Part shown: one piece after another, positions 17,330 to 26,224 of the stretch | Layout of the letters: each line of letters starts with the position of its first letter | Numbering within the stretch: position 1 is the stretch's first letter | Assembly: GCA_021795235.1 (NCBI GenBank) | Contig: JAJYPP010000002.1 | Span: 1 to 64,000 of the forward strand | Direction of reading: 5' to 3' | DNA length: 64,000 nucleotides | Origin: a bacterium | Lineage (GTDB): Bacteria; Chloroflexota; Dormibacteria; Aeolococcales; Bog-877 | The notes under the pieces: generated by a model | Seen by the model: only the letters and a program-made list of their open reading frames with translations | Told to the model about the DNA's origin: nothing | Databases searched by the model: none | Position numbers and translations under genes: made by a program

Positions 17330-17520
17330 TGACCATCTTCCGGCGCAGCTCTGCACGGATGGCGACATTCCTGTTCGCCGGGGTCGTACTCGAGAGGTAC
17401 GTGTGCTTTCGGGACTCCCTGGTCTGGGCGCTAGGGCTGGGGCTTCTGCTCGCTCTCATGGTGATGTTGCCATGGGCTATGGCCAGCGCAATTCGAAACT
17501 CAAATCGGAGGTATCAGTGA
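17329..17520 (+). CDS. Small membrane protein
   Basis: 63 residues with a central hydrophobic span (LVWALGLGLLLALMVMLPWA) and an earlier weak one (MATFLFAGVVLE). Start and stop overlap the neighbouring genes by one base each (TGATG), so it is part of the same polycistron. Function unknown. Confidence 0.65.
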   Translation: MTIFRRSSARMATFLFAGVVLERYVCFRDSLVWALGLGLLLALMVMLPWAMASAIRNSNRRYQ

Positions 17521-18020
17521 TGGCTACACGTCCAACTCGCGCACGGGCAACTCGTGCGCCTCGTCCACCACGCAAGGTGGCACCCGACTTCTATGGTCCT
17601 GAGGAAGTGCCACAGGGCGAAGTCATCGTCCAGAAGGCAGCGCGAAGCACACAGCCCAAGAACCCGAACAGAACGGCTGCCCACGTCAGGAAGACGCCCG
17701 GTGGTCATCCGGGACGCCCTCTCGTCCCAAGGATGCCGTTGCTTAACGCGGACGGTGTTGCATTTCGGCCCCGGGCGAAGGGATCGAAGGCTGTGCAGCC
17801 GCCTGTCGAGTTCGGGCCGATCACATCGCAGTTGAAGCTTGCTGCGGCGGTTGGCACGTTGCCCTATTCGTCGATCACTTCGAGCATGGGGTCCCTCATT
17901 AGGGAATACCGCCAGCTGATCGAGCGGGCGAATTTAATCTGGCAGCAATTTGAGCGGTTGGAGATCGCTTTGCGTGAACTCGTGAAGGAAGGCGAGGACC
18001 TGGACGGGACAGGTGCCTGA
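17520..18020 (+). CDS. Basic hypothetical protein with C-terminal helix
   Basis: 166 residues, Arg/Pro/Lys-rich and probably disordered to about residue 90. A helical segment follows (EYRQLIERANLIWQQFERLE) with an acidic end. It has no signal peptide, so it is cytoplasmic and possibly nucleic-acid binding. It is coupled by one-base overlap to the preceding membrane protein. No family is recognised. Confidence 0.65.
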   Translation: MATRPTRARATRAPRPPRKVAPDFYGPEEVPQGEVIVQKAARSTQPKNPNRTAAHVRKTPGGHPGRPLVPRMPLLNADGVAFRPRAKGSKAVQPPVEFGPITSQLKLAAAVGTLPYSSITSSMGSLIREYRQLIERANLIWQQFERLEIALRELVKEGEDLDGTGA

Positions 18021-18021
18021 C

Positions 18022-18183
18022 GTGTTGATCCCAGTGCTCGTCGTGATCGGCGTCGTGGACGCTCTTCTCCTGCTCGGCAATTGGCCGGCTGGGGTCGTGG
18101 AGCGCTGGCAGGAGGCGAGCGCCGGCTGGTGGCTCGCGGTTGATCGGGCAGAGTCGGCGCGGCGACGGGAAGCAAGGGAGTGA
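18022..18183 (+). CDS. Very small membrane protein
   Basis: 53 residues from GTG 18022, two bases after the previous stop. LIPVLVVIGVVDALLLLGNW is a membrane helix. It is followed by an amphipathic, charged tail ending ARRREARE. The gene fits exactly between its neighbours, its TGA abutting the next start. Confidence 0.55.
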   Translation: MLIPVLVVIGVVDALLLLGNWPAGVVERWQEASAGWWLAVDRAESARRREARE

Positions 18184-18185
18184 TG

Positions 18186-18962
18186 ATGAACAAGCGGAAT
18201 CGACGTATCGCCATCGCGGTAGCTGTCACTCTGGTGGCCATGGGAGGGGCCCTCTTCTTTCTCGGGCACCCGGGCCCACGCAAGCCCGTCCACCACGTCC
18301 TGCCCGTGGCAGCGGCCACTCCAACGCCCACGCCTGGGGTGCCACCTACGTTGAAGGCTGCGGCCACGACGGCGAAGACGGGGATGCCGATTCTCGTGAC
18401 GGCCTCAGGTTTAACCCCTGGGAGGTTGGGTGTCTTCATCGAGGGTGGCGTGATGGTCTATCTCTGCCGTGCGAATCGCCAGGGCACCTGCTCGGTGGAC
18501 CTGGGCAACAACTCCCCATCTCCGCGCACTTTCGTGGTGACCGACGTGGCGTCAGCCCTGGAATCCCAGTCGCTTACCCTCACATTCACCGGGGCCCACA
18601 TCCCTCCGAGTGGCGGCCTCATCCCGCAGTCTGGGCCGGGTGCCAAAGTAGATGGCTTGTGGTGGGGGGATCTGCCGGCCCCGACGCTGAAGGTAGCGAG
18701 TGCGACAGCCACTGTGGGCAGTACGGACAAGTACGTGATGGGCAACGTGGTGCCCGGACTTGAGTACACGATCACCTGGGGCGCAATCATCGACTTCCGG
18801 CAGGCGGCGACATTCTGCACGCCAACGTCGGGCTCGCACACTTGCAGCGGAACTCTCACAGCGAGCACTGCTGGGGTACGAAAGTACACCGCGAGCTATG
18901 GCGCCAGCGTGCCGAAGGCAGTGACTGTTACCTGGACTAGTCCGGGTGCGGCGCCGTCATGA
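18186..18962 (+). CDS. Membrane-anchored extracellular protein
   Basis: 258 residues from ATG 18186 (ATG 18183 overlaps the previous stop). An N-terminal signal anchor (IAIAVAVTLVAMGGALFFLG) precedes a Pro/Thr linker and a Thr/Ser/Gly/Val-rich, beta-type exodomain with cysteines at the Cys-x-x-x-x and FCTPTSG-SHTC region, resembling Ig-like or surface-adhesion modules. It overlaps the next gene by 4 bp. It probably forms part of a surface structure. Confidence 0.7.
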   Translation: MNKRNRRIAIAVAVTLVAMGGALFFLGHPGPRKPVHHVLPVAAATPTPTPGVPPTLKAAATTAKTGMPILVTASGLTPGRLGVFIEGGVMVYLCRANRQGTCSVDLGNNSPSPRTFVVTDVASALESQSLTLTFTGAHIPPSGGLIPQSGPGAKVDGLWWGDLPAPTLKVASATATVGSTDKYVMGNVVPGLEYTITWGAIIDFRQAATFCTPTSGSHTCSGTLTASTAGVRKYTASYGASVPKAVTVTWTSPGAAPS

Positions 18963-19159
18963 GCCGCTCAACCCTTCTCTTGGGCGCCTGGATCTGGGCC
19001 TGTGTAGCCGTGGCTCCGCTCCTCATTTTCCTTGTGATGACTGCAGGGGCTCACAGCGGCGTTGCATTCCCTCTCACTCCCGGCGCCTTGAATCACGCAT
19101 TGACGCAGTGGGCATCGAGTTTCGGGAACAGGTTGGCAAGTCAGATTGGAGGTGGATGA
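18959..19159 (+). CDS. Small signal-anchored protein
   Basis: 66 residues. LLLGAWIWACVAVAPLLIFL is a hydrophobic helix, and a short Gly/Ser/Ala-rich exterior follows (FGNRLASQIGGG). The ATGA overlap with the previous gene shows coupling. The single helix with small exterior is pilin-like in size, but no pilin cleavage motif is evident. Confidence 0.65.
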   Translation: MSRSTLLLGAWIWACVAVAPLLIFLVMTAGAHSGVAFPLTPGALNHALTQWASSFGNRLASQIGGG

Positions 19160-19160
19160 C

Positions 19161-20324
19161 ATGCGCAGGACTGCCGCGCTGAAAGCACGGGTGAACCAGG
19201 TCTGGATCGCCGTGGGGTTGATCTGCGCCGTCGCAGCGTTCGGGCTCGCGTACTACTTCACGCGCGCCAGTGCCACTCCTCCCAAGCCGGTGATCCCGGC
19301 CAACGGCTACTTGGTGGTGGTCGCTCGCGTGTCGATCCCCAGCGGGACCCTCATCACCCCCGGCATGCTCGAGGTGACCAGGATCAAAGGGGTCCTCCCG
19401 GGCAACGCATACACCTCCTGCCAGACTCTGGTGGGGGAGCCCTGCGCCACAGCCGCGGGCGTCTCCGCTCCGACCACGGCCACCAAGGCGACCACCCTCA
19501 ACTACTTCGCGGTGGTCCCCATAGCTCCCAACACCGTGCTCACCCAGAGCATCGTGGCGCCCAACAAGGTGGCTCAGACCCCATCCTTCGGCAGCCTGAA
19601 CCTCCCCCCGGGAGACGTGGCCATGGCGGTGACGCTTCCCCATAGCTCGGTCGGGGGTTACCTTCAGGCCGGCGACAGGATCGACATCATCTCCAAGGCG
19701 ACCAACGGCAATGCCGACTTCTCGTTCGAGGATCTCCCGGTCCTGGCGATCGGTCCACCGGTCACCACCGGATCGGGGAGTTCAGCCTCCGCCTCGGGCG
19801 GATCGGTTGTCCTCCAGCTCACTCGCAGCCAGGCGCTGGGGATTCAGGAGCTGGTGGCGACGGGCTCGATCTACACCGTGGTGCTGCGATCCGCGGCCGA
19901 CTATGGCCACGGGTACATCCCGACCACAGTCAGTCCCGCCGACCAGTTCACCCAGGCCTGCGCGGTTGGCACCTCTGTGAATCCGATCATCGAGGAGGAT
20001 CTGCAGCAGGCTCAGGCGGCGGTGGCGGCGGCGACAAAGACCTATACCCTCGCTCAGAAGCAGTACAGCAAGGCCAACAGCACTCTGCAGACCCTCTCCA
20101 GCAACAGCCCGCAGCAGCCGGCTGCCAAGCAGTTGGTGCTGTCCGATGCCGCAACCCTGGCCCAGGATCAGTTCTCCCTCATTCAGGCGCAGAACACAGT
20201 CACCTCGGACCAATCCGTGCTCTACTGCGGCGCCAAGGCGGCGCAGTCGCAATCCAGTGCCAGCGGCTACGGATCCGGGAGCCCACAAATGTTGCAGAAC
20301 CTATTTGGGTTCAACGTCAAGTAA
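19161..20324 (+). CDS. CpaB/RcpC-like SAF-domain protein (Flp/Tad pilus assembly)
   Basis: 387 residues. An N-terminal membrane helix (VWIAVGLICAVAAFGLAYYF) is followed by a SAF domain (VVVARVSIPSGTLITPGMLE and the PIAPNTVL strand), then the RcpC-like segment with LQAGDRIDII and LQLTRSQALGIQEL. The C-terminal 130 residues form a Gln/Ala coiled coil. CpaB/RcpC proteins act in the periplasm or wall zone of Tad pilus machines. The start at 19161 has GGAGGTGG six bases upstream. Together with TadE/TadG genes in operon 2 it suggests a Tad-like apparatus. Confidence 0.82.
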   Translation: MRRTAALKARVNQVWIAVGLICAVAAFGLAYYFTRASATPPKPVIPANGYLVVVARVSIPSGTLITPGMLEVTRIKGVLPGNAYTSCQTLVGEPCATAAGVSAPTTATKATTLNYFAVVPIAPNTVLTQSIVAPNKVAQTPSFGSLNLPPGDVAMAVTLPHSSVGGYLQAGDRIDIISKATNGNADFSFEDLPVLAIGPPVTTGSGSSASASGGSVVLQLTRSQALGIQELVATGSIYTVVLRSAADYGHGYIPTTVSPADQFTQACAVGTSVNPIIEEDLQQAQAAVAAATKTYTLAQKQYSKANSTLQTLSSNSPQQPAAKQLVLSDAATLAQDQFSLIQAQNTVTSDQSVLYCGAKAAQSQSSASGYGSGSPQMLQNLFGFNVK

Positions 20325-20338
20325 TGGAGGTAGGTGAG

Positions 20339-20599
20339 ATGAAGTGGATGGCGCGACTGCGAGTGTTCTTGGTGGCGGCGTCGATGGCAGGCGCTCTGAC
20401 CTTACTTAGCACAGTCCCGGCGGCCGCAGGGGGGTGCGGAAACAGCTGCAAACCGTGGTCGCCTCCAGCGCCGGCCCAGAACGGGTTGCAGACGATATTG
20501 CTTATCGACGCCGGCGGTGTAGTGGTTCTTGGGGTGCTTCTTCTTCTCGTGGTGCTCTACCTCAGGAAGAGGCGGAGCCGGCTGGGAAAGGCGGAGTAG
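20339..20599 (+). CDS. Small type-I-like membrane protein
   Basis: 86 residues. A signal peptide (VFLVAASMAGALTLLSTVPAAAG) precedes a short exterior with two cysteines (CGNSCKPW), then a membrane helix (VVVLGVLLLLVVLYL) and a basic stop-transfer (RKRRSRLGK). ATG 20339 has GGAGGT upstream. Location and size suggest a minor structural component. Confidence 0.65.
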   Translation: MKWMARLRVFLVAASMAGALTLLSTVPAAAGGCGNSCKPWSPPAPAQNGLQTILLIDAGGVVVLGVLLLLVVLYLRKRRSRLGKAE

Positions 20600-20691
20600 T
20601 AAGGGCCATTTTTTCGACCGCGCCAGAGGGGCACGATCTTCGCGAGGCCGGTGCGGACCGGCAGCGTCAAAGCGGTACGGAGGCGTAAGCG

Positions 20692-22503
20692 ATGAGCGTA
20701 TTTGGTTGGATTGCGCGGCGGCTGCAACCGGGGCAAGAGGAGCGAGAGAGGGTCGGAGAGCGAGAGAGGTACCGGGCGTGGTTGGAAAATAGGGAGCCCG
20801 GGCAGAGCTTCCCTCGTGATCGAATGCAGGCGGAGGCAGACGCTCGGCGCGAGCGCCACCCCGACATGTTGAGGCGGCGGGCGGTGGAGCGGGACGATGC
20901 GTTGGAAGCCGTGGCGTGGGCGGAACGCGAGGCGTACTTCGTGGGCAGCCCGGGCCAGATCGAAGGCCGTCCGATGACGCATCGCGAGGCCGTTAGGTGG
21001 GATATGAAGAGGAAGCGTCAAGAGCTTGAAGAGGCAATTCTTCGCGAAATCGACTGGTTCGTGGGAAAGGGCATCCAGCGGGACCATGCCGAGGATATGG
21101 TCCGGACTGGGGGTGGCGAGGACAAAGGCGCGGTCGCTCGCCTGAGCGCCGAGTTCCATGCGCTCGAGCGTGAGTTGGCCGCGCTGGACGCGGCTGAGAC
21201 GGCTGGCGCCGAGCCTGCTCCGGAGTCCGAGCCCACTCAGGTGGTAGGCCCGGAGGCCAAAGTGAGCGGCGTGGTAGGGGAAGTGGCTCAAGCGCGGAGG
21301 GCGCGCGGAATTTGGCACTACGAAACTCCAGCTGAGGTGGCGGCGGATCAGCGCTGGGCCGAGGCAGCCGAGAGGGCCGGTGTCACGGCAGAGGGAGCGC
21401 GTGAGTGGGAACCAGTGGCGGCCGAGCCGACTGCGGCCGCCGAGCCGCGGGGAGTTGAGCGAGGCCCGCTGACGGCAGCCGAAGAGGCGCTGGCGCTGGA
21501 GTTCATGCTTGATGAGCCGACGCGCGATGAAGAGGCGGAGGCTCCCACGCCCGAGGCGGTGCCGGACTTCGAGCACGAAGCCCAGGAAGCGAGCGGGACT
21601 CGGTGGCCCTATGGCCTAGTCCCGGCCCCGCCCAAGGCCGCGCTTCTCGCGCCCGTCGACGACAAAGCGGAGTTGCGAAGGCGGGCGCGCGAGGAGCAGG
21701 CAGAGCGCGAGCGAGCCGCGGCCGAGGCGTATCAGAAGAACCTGGACGGACTCAAGGAGATGGGCTTGTCGGCACGAGCCGGCGAAACCCCTGGGGCGGA
21801 GCACGACCCCACCGAGGGAGTCCCACTTGTCCCCCCCTCCAGTAGGCAGAGGGATGTGCCCCAGGTGGTCTTCGATCTCCGGGCGCCGGAAGACAGGCTA
21901 GAGGAAGAGTTCCTGGCCGCGGGCATGGACCCGGAAACGATGGTCTGGGACCCAGATGAGGTGGCTGCGCGCGCCGCCGAGATCAGCATATTGGGTGCCG
22001 AGTTGGACGCTGTGAGCGCCGCTCCGGCTGGGCTGCTGGGGACCATGGAGCCCGTGACCTCGCTGACTCCGGAGGACGAAGCAGCAGCGCGCAAGTTGAT
22101 GTTCGACGCGCGGACACGCGCTGAAGAGAAGGCTGAGATGCGCGAACAGTTCGCGCAGTGGAACGGAGTGGAGGCTGACGTTGTGGTGCCGGCCTCCGAG
22201 CCAGTGCAGAAACCTGCGGCTCCCGACACGTGGGAGGCCGACCAACAGCACGCGATGGCACGGCTTGGCGGCGTTCAAGAGGTGGCGGATAGAGAAGGCT
22301 GGGAGGCTGAGCCTGAGGTGCCGGAGGTGATGGAGGACACACTCCAAAGGTGGCAGACGGCCGCGGCCCTGGCGAAGGACCCGGATGCGCAGCTCCAAAA
22401 GGAACTCCAAGAGACCGAGCGGCGGAGGCAGGCCCGCAAAGCTCAGCAGGAGCAAGAAAACGACGCACAGCAGCAGGACCGCGGCCAGGAGCTCCAGCTG
22501 TGA
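20692..22503 (+). CDS. Large acidic coiled-coil protein, possible transferred substrate
   Basis: 603 residues, very rich in Glu, Ala and Arg, with long coiled-coil segments (residues 1-60, 310-360, 540-600) and no signal or membrane segment. No enzyme motif is visible. Its last residues are GQELQL, matching the E-x-Q-L end of the coupling protein and the relaxase. The start ATG 20692 follows a 92-bp gap after the small membrane gene. It might be a structural cytoplasmic partner of the transfer machine or a substrate passed through it; neither is shown. Confidence 0.7.
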   Translation: MSVFGWIARRLQPGQEERERVGERERYRAWLENREPGQSFPRDRMQAEADARRERHPDMLRRRAVERDDALEAVAWAEREAYFVGSPGQIEGRPMTHREAVRWDMKRKRQELEEAILREIDWFVGKGIQRDHAEDMVRTGGGEDKGAVARLSAEFHALERELAALDAAETAGAEPAPESEPTQVVGPEAKVSGVVGEVAQARRARGIWHYETPAEVAADQRWAEAAERAGVTAEGAREWEPVAAEPTAAAEPRGVERGPLTAAEEALALEFMLDEPTRDEEAEAPTPEAVPDFEHEAQEASGTRWPYGLVPAPPKAALLAPVDDKAELRRRAREEQAERERAAAEAYQKNLDGLKEMGLSARAGETPGAEHDPTEGVPLVPPSSRQRDVPQVVFDLRAPEDRLEEEFLAAGMDPETMVWDPDEVAARAAEISILGAELDAVSAAPAGLLGTMEPVTSLTPEDEAAARKLMFDARTRAEEKAEMREQFAQWNGVEADVVVPASEPVQKPAAPDTWEADQQHAMARLGGVQEVADREGWEAEPEVPEVMEDTLQRWQTAAALAKDPDAQLQKELQETERRRQARKAQQEQENDAQQQDRGQELQL

Positions 22504-22682
22504 GCCGCAGACGTAGCGACGAGGCGATCGGGCGGCCGGTACCCATCGCGCCGGGGCAGTTGCCCTTGTTCCCAACCGAAGACGCCGGCGATGAGTGGTG
22601 GACAAAGCGGCCAGAAGTCAAGGTAGTTGAACCGTCAGAACGCGCGGAAGTCGAGGACCCGTGGCGTGGCGCTGGAAGCTAG
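22500..22682 (+). CDS. Small acidic hypothetical protein
   Basis: 60 residues from GTG 22500, overlapping the 603-residue gene by 4 bp (GTGA). It carries a PIAPGQLPLFPTED stretch and ends DPWRGAGS. It closes operon 1. No family is recognised; PGQLxLF-like peptides often dock on sliding clamps or polymerases, so a clamp-binding role is a possibility only. Confidence 0.5.
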   Translation: MSRRRSDEAIGRPVPIAPGQLPLFPTEDAGDEWWTKRPEVKVVEPSERAEVEDPWRGAGS

Positions 22683-22744
22683 CAGCCTGGATCTTGATAG
22701 TGGGGCGAATCACGTACTGGGACCGTTCGTAGTAGGGTACTATC

Positions 22745-22760
22745 TGGTACGCTATAGGGA
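22745..22760 (+). promoter_or_regulatory. Conserved extended -10 promoter motif, copy 2 (operon 2)
   Basis: TGGTACGCTATAGGGA; 64 bp before the first ATG of operon 2. A second GGTAC lies 11 bp upstream (GGTACTATC), giving a tandem pair only at this copy. Confidence 0.7.
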
Positions 22761-22823
22761 CGGTGCATCAATCCGTCGGGGTACAGGTAGCAGGCCCCGA
22801 ACCCAACGAGAAGGAGGTGGGAC

Positions 22824-23480
22824 ATGAAGATTGGAACGATCACTGTCGTGGCTGTGGTGGGCCTCATGGCCGTGGTGGCGGCAGTCGGATTGGTGTCGCC
22901 TGGAGCAAAGCCCGGTGCTGCGAAGCCATCTGGCGCATGCACAATCACCAACGGGCACTTTGTATGTCAGGCCACCGCCCCTAGCCATGCGCCGGTGCCA
23001 AGGCCGAAGCCTGGATCTCGATACAAGGCGGTGAAGGCAACCTCTCTTCTTCTTCTGGCCAGCCCGCCATTCCCTTACCCATTCTCGATCGGTCCGGCGA
23101 AGCCCTGGGTGGCGGGTCAACCTGCGCCAAAGCCGACGCCCATCCTCCTTATGCAGGTGTCGGCAGGTCTGGCGACAGCGCCAGCCTCCCCCACTGCGAC
23201 CGTACTCCTCTCGGACTGGCCGGCCACTGGCAAGGGGATGGTCTTCGTCAGTGTCTATCAAGGGGACAACGTCGACGCCTGCTCGTCCCCTCCGCTCATG
23301 ACCAAGCCGGCCGCAGCCGGCGCGTGGGGGGATCCCCATGAATGGTCGGCGACATTCGTTGGCTTGGGGGTCGGCAGTTATGAGGTGCAAGCGACGTTCA
23401 GCGGCGCCAAGGGCCCGATGTCAACCCCGTGTGGGCGCGCCGCCCTCAAGGTCGTCCCAGCGCCGGGGAGTGGTCAGTAG
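22824..23480 (+). CDS. Secreted or membrane-anchored hypothetical protein
   Basis: 218 residues with an excellent ribosome-binding site (GAAGGAGGTGGGAC). A signal anchor (ITVVAVVGLMAVVAAVGLV) is followed by a Pro/Lys-rich linker and a beta-rich exodomain with four cysteines. It is similar in build to the 258-residue protein of operon 1, and both are followed by short membrane genes. No named family. Confidence 0.68.
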   Translation: MKIGTITVVAVVGLMAVVAAVGLVSPGAKPGAAKPSGACTITNGHFVCQATAPSHAPVPRPKPGSRYKAVKATSLLLLASPPFPYPFSIGPAKPWVAGQPAPKPTPILLMQVSAGLATAPASPTATVLLSDWPATGKGMVFVSVYQGDNVDACSSPPLMTKPAAAGAWGDPHEWSATFVGLGVGSYEVQATFSGAKGPMSTPCGRAALKVVPAPGSGQ

Positions 23481-23482
23481 GC

Positions 23483-24346
23483 ATGGCCATCGCCGTGCGG
23501 GTTGCGCGCTTGAGGACCCTTGCTGGGCCTCGGGCTTCCTTGAAGCTCGAGGCCAGCGCGTGGCTCGTTCCGGCGGTCATCGCCTTGGCCGGCGTCGTGC
23601 TCCTGGTCCCGCCCGCGCTCGGGTACGGGTCAAGCGATCCATTCGCACTCCGGCTGTCGGTACCGTTCGGCCTGTTGCTGTTGGCAACCTGGGTCCTCCC
23701 CAGATGGGGTCGGCTGACGGTTCTAGCGGCGACTGGGGTGCTCCTCACTCTCCCTGCCACCGTGTGGCTCTGGTCGAGCACCTTGTCGATCGCCCCTGGA
23801 TGGCTGCCGCCCGTCGCCTACCTGGCATCGACAGCCGCCGGGATCTGGCTCTGGCGCCGGTTCGCGACCGCCACTGCTCCCCGAGTCCGGATCGCGCGGC
23901 CGAGTTGGTGGGTTGTGGGCATTGCGGGGGCGGGTGGTGTTGCCATCTGGGGCGGAGCCTGGCTCCTGCCTGCCTCATGGTTGGGCCGCTGGGCCTACCA
24001 GCCACCCGCTAGTAGCCTCGCGGGCTGGATTGCCGTGGTGGTCGGCTGCACCGCCCTGGCGGGGGCTCAGGAATTGGCGTTCCGCGGGGTCCTCTTGGGC
24101 GTGCTTGAGCCCCGCTGGGGCACGGTCGCGGTCCCCTTGCAGGCCCTCGCGTTTGGACTCGCCCATCTCTCGGCACCAGGAGCGACCTCGGGCGTGGGAC
24201 CTCTCATTCCTTTCTTTCTGGTCGTGGTTGCGCTCGGCCTCATCTGGGGCTGGATCTCTCGGCGGACCGACTCACTCCTGCCGAGCTTTGTGATGCACAC
24301 CGTCGCTCTGGTCTTCCTCTACACGTTCGTGGTGGGGGTGGGGTGA
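23483..24346 (+). CDS. CPBP-family intramembrane metalloprotease-like protein
   Basis: 287 residues, about 7-8 membrane helices. CPBP/CAAX-protease motifs occur in order: motif 1 QELAFRGVLLG near residue 195 (family EExxxR, here first E replaced by Q), motif 2 FGLAHL, and motif 3 FVMHTV. The change in motif 1 may weaken activity. CPBP proteins process prenylated proteins or bacteriocins, and some act in immunity to peptides. On this element it could mature secreted components. ATG 23483 starts two bases after the previous stop. Confidence 0.75.
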   Translation: MAIAVRVARLRTLAGPRASLKLEASAWLVPAVIALAGVVLLVPPALGYGSSDPFALRLSVPFGLLLLATWVLPRWGRLTVLAATGVLLTLPATVWLWSSTLSIAPGWLPPVAYLASTAAGIWLWRRFATATAPRVRIARPSWWVVGIAGAGGVAIWGGAWLLPASWLGRWAYQPPASSLAGWIAVVVGCTALAGAQELAFRGVLLGVLEPRWGTVAVPLQALAFGLAHLSAPGATSGVGPLIPFFLVVVALGLIWGWISRRTDSLLPSFVMHTVALVFLYTFVVGVG

Positions 24347-25371
24347 TGAGACGGGGCAACAGGCAGCGAGGGCAGGTCGCTGTGCTGGGCGCGATCGTCT
24401 CCGTGGCACTGATCCTGATGGTGGGACTCGCGGTGGACGCGGGCATCAGCTACGTGGACAAAGGGTCCTTGCAGGCAGGTGCCGACACCGCCGCCACCGC
24501 TGGTGCGACGATGCTGGAGGTAGACTTTCGCGCCTGCCTGACCACGGGCATCCTGCCCTACAACAACGAGGACATCGCCGCGGTTGCGAGCGGGATCGCC
24601 CATAAGGCGGTGATCGCCGTCGCCAAGGTCAGCAGCGGCCCCGCAGTCGACTACGTGACGTACAGGAGCGGAGTGGCCGTTTCGATGGGGCCGGCAGGTG
24701 CATACAGTGGTCCGCTTTGCCTTGGGCCCGGGGAATGGGCTGGACCTGAGGGGGTTAACGTGGCTCTCGGGAATAGCCATCAGACCCCAATGCTCTCCCT
24801 TGGTGGGATCCACTCCGCGAGCGAGGCCGCCACGGCGACAGCGGCGTTCGGTGTCGTCCAAGGAGGGGGGTACGACCCATTTGTCGCCTGTGCCCAGCAG
24901 CCTGTTGGGGCCAGCGGACCCCTCCAAATGGGCGACACCGTTCTGCTCGCTAGCCCCTCCTGGACGAGGGCCGAAAGCGCATGTGGCAGCGCGGCGGGGG
25001 CGGGATTCATGGGGTATCTCCACAACCCGTCCCCCTTGAGACTCACCTTGCCAAGCTCGACGGGAATCGTCGCCGACAGCGCTGGCGGAAACGCCTGCGG
25101 GCTCTGGCCGCACCACATCGCGCCTGGTGATGTGGTCCTGGTGCCTTTGACGAACTCCGTGCGCTACGACGGCCGGTATCAGATCTCGGTCGCTGGTTTG
25201 ATCGCGGTCCGGATCACCCGGTACACGTGCCCCATCGCTGAGGGAGTGGTGACCTCCACTGCCGGCTCTGCCAGGGGCCTGCTGGTGTGCTCCGGCCCGA
25301 CTTCCCCTGCCTGCCTCGCCGCACCAGCCGACGTGAACACGGAGGCCACAGTTGTTCAACTCGTCAGCTAG
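24346..25371 (+). CDS. TadG-like Flp pilus-assembly protein
   Basis: 341 residues. The N-terminus (RGQVAVLGAIVSVALILMVG, then LAVDAGISYVDKGSLQAGAD) is the TadG/TadE_N membrane helix and the conserved Asp-Ala-Gly segment. The exodomain is beta-rich with several Cys. The length suits the smaller TadG-like proteins without a von Willebrand domain. Overlaps on both sides place it in one operon with two TadE-like genes. Confidence 0.8.
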   Translation: MRRGNRQRGQVAVLGAIVSVALILMVGLAVDAGISYVDKGSLQAGADTAATAGATMLEVDFRACLTTGILPYNNEDIAAVASGIAHKAVIAVAKVSSGPAVDYVTYRSGVAVSMGPAGAYSGPLCLGPGEWAGPEGVNVALGNSHQTPMLSLGGIHSASEAATATAAFGVVQGGGYDPFVACAQQPVGASGPLQMGDTVLLASPSWTRAESACGSAAGAGFMGYLHNPSPLRLTLPSSTGIVADSAGGNACGLWPHHIAPGDVVLVPLTNSVRYDGRYQISVAGLIAVRITRYTCPIAEGVVTSTAGSARGLLVCSGPTSPACLAAPADVNTEATVVQLVS

Positions 25372-25762
25372 AGCGAAGCGGCGCGGCCAGAGCATGGTCG
25401 AGTTCGCGCTCCTCCTGCCCATTCTCTTGATCCTGGTGGCAGGTGGGGCCGACCTGGGGCGGGCCTTGTTCGTTGGCATTCAGATCACCGATGCCGCACG
25501 ACAGGCCTCCTTGTACGCCGCGGGGAACCCAACCTCGTACACCCAGCCCGAGCTGAAGGCGATTGCCGAGGACGGCGCCGGATCCGGGGCCTTGGTGTGC
25601 CCGGCTGGCCAGCTGCACCTTTCACTGGGCCCAACCTCCGACGTCACGGGTGGCGGCAGCCTCCAAGCGGTCACCGTAACCTGCGACCTTCCCATGCTCA
25701 CCCCGGGGATCCCGTCCCCGGTAAAGCTTCAGGCGACTACCACGGTGCTGATCCTGTCATGA
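25352..25762 (+). CDS. TadE-like minor pilin 1
   Basis: 136 residues from TTG 25352. RRGQSMVEFALLLPILLILV is the classic TadE N-terminal helix with the G-x-x-x-VEFAL-x-x-P signature. A globular exodomain of about 100 residues follows. TadE proteins are pseudopilins of Tad systems. The 20-bp overlap with the TadG-like gene and 4-bp overlap with the next indicate coupling. Confidence 0.87.
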   Translation: MFNSSARAKRRGQSMVEFALLLPILLILVAGGADLGRALFVGIQITDAARQASLYAAGNPTSYTQPELKAIAEDGAGSGALVCPAGQLHLSLGPTSDVTGGGSLQAVTVTCDLPMLTPGIPSPVKLQATTTVLILS

Positions 25763-26220
25763 CCGCACTCAGACGCGCCAGGAGCCAGCGGCGGGGTGAG
25801 CGCGCGCAGACCTTTGTCGAGTTTGCCCTGGTGGCGCCCATCTTCTTCGCCTTGCTGGTCGCCATCTTCAGTGTCTGCACCTACGTCTTGGAGGTTCAGG
25901 TCGCCAACGACTCGGCCCAGGCGGCAGCGCGGTGGGCTGTGGTGGCCGCCAACTTCTCGGGGAGTCCGCCAGCACTCCAATGCCCCAGCGCTCCCACTCC
26001 TCCCGACATGGTCCGAGCGGCCCGCAGCGGAGCTGGGCCGTTCGCTGGCTCCATCAATGGGTCGACCGTGCAGGACTCCGCAGCTCCCACGCCCGCCACC
26101 ATCGCATCTGGAACCTACGGATGTCAGGTTAGGGTGACCATCCCCTACTTCAGCTTCGGCGGCTACTTCGGCCTTGGGCCGGCCGCAATCACCGCCACCG
26201 CCGTGGACTACGTGGAGTGA
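25759..26220 (+). CDS. TadE-like minor pilin 2
   Basis: 153 residues. RGERAQTFVEFALVAPIFFA is the TadE signature (VEFAL-x-x-P). The exodomain has Cys residues, one in CPSAP and one in YGCQV, possibly disulfide-linked. ATGA overlap with TadE-like 1. With the TadG-like gene it makes a three-member pseudopilin set. Confidence 0.87.
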   Translation: MTALRRARSQRRGERAQTFVEFALVAPIFFALLVAIFSVCTYVLEVQVANDSAQAAARWAVVAANFSGSPPALQCPSAPTPPDMVRAARSGAGPFAGSINGSTVQDSAAPTPATIASGTYGCQVRVTIPYFSFGGYFGLGPAAITATAVDYVE

Positions 26221-26224
26221 CGTG

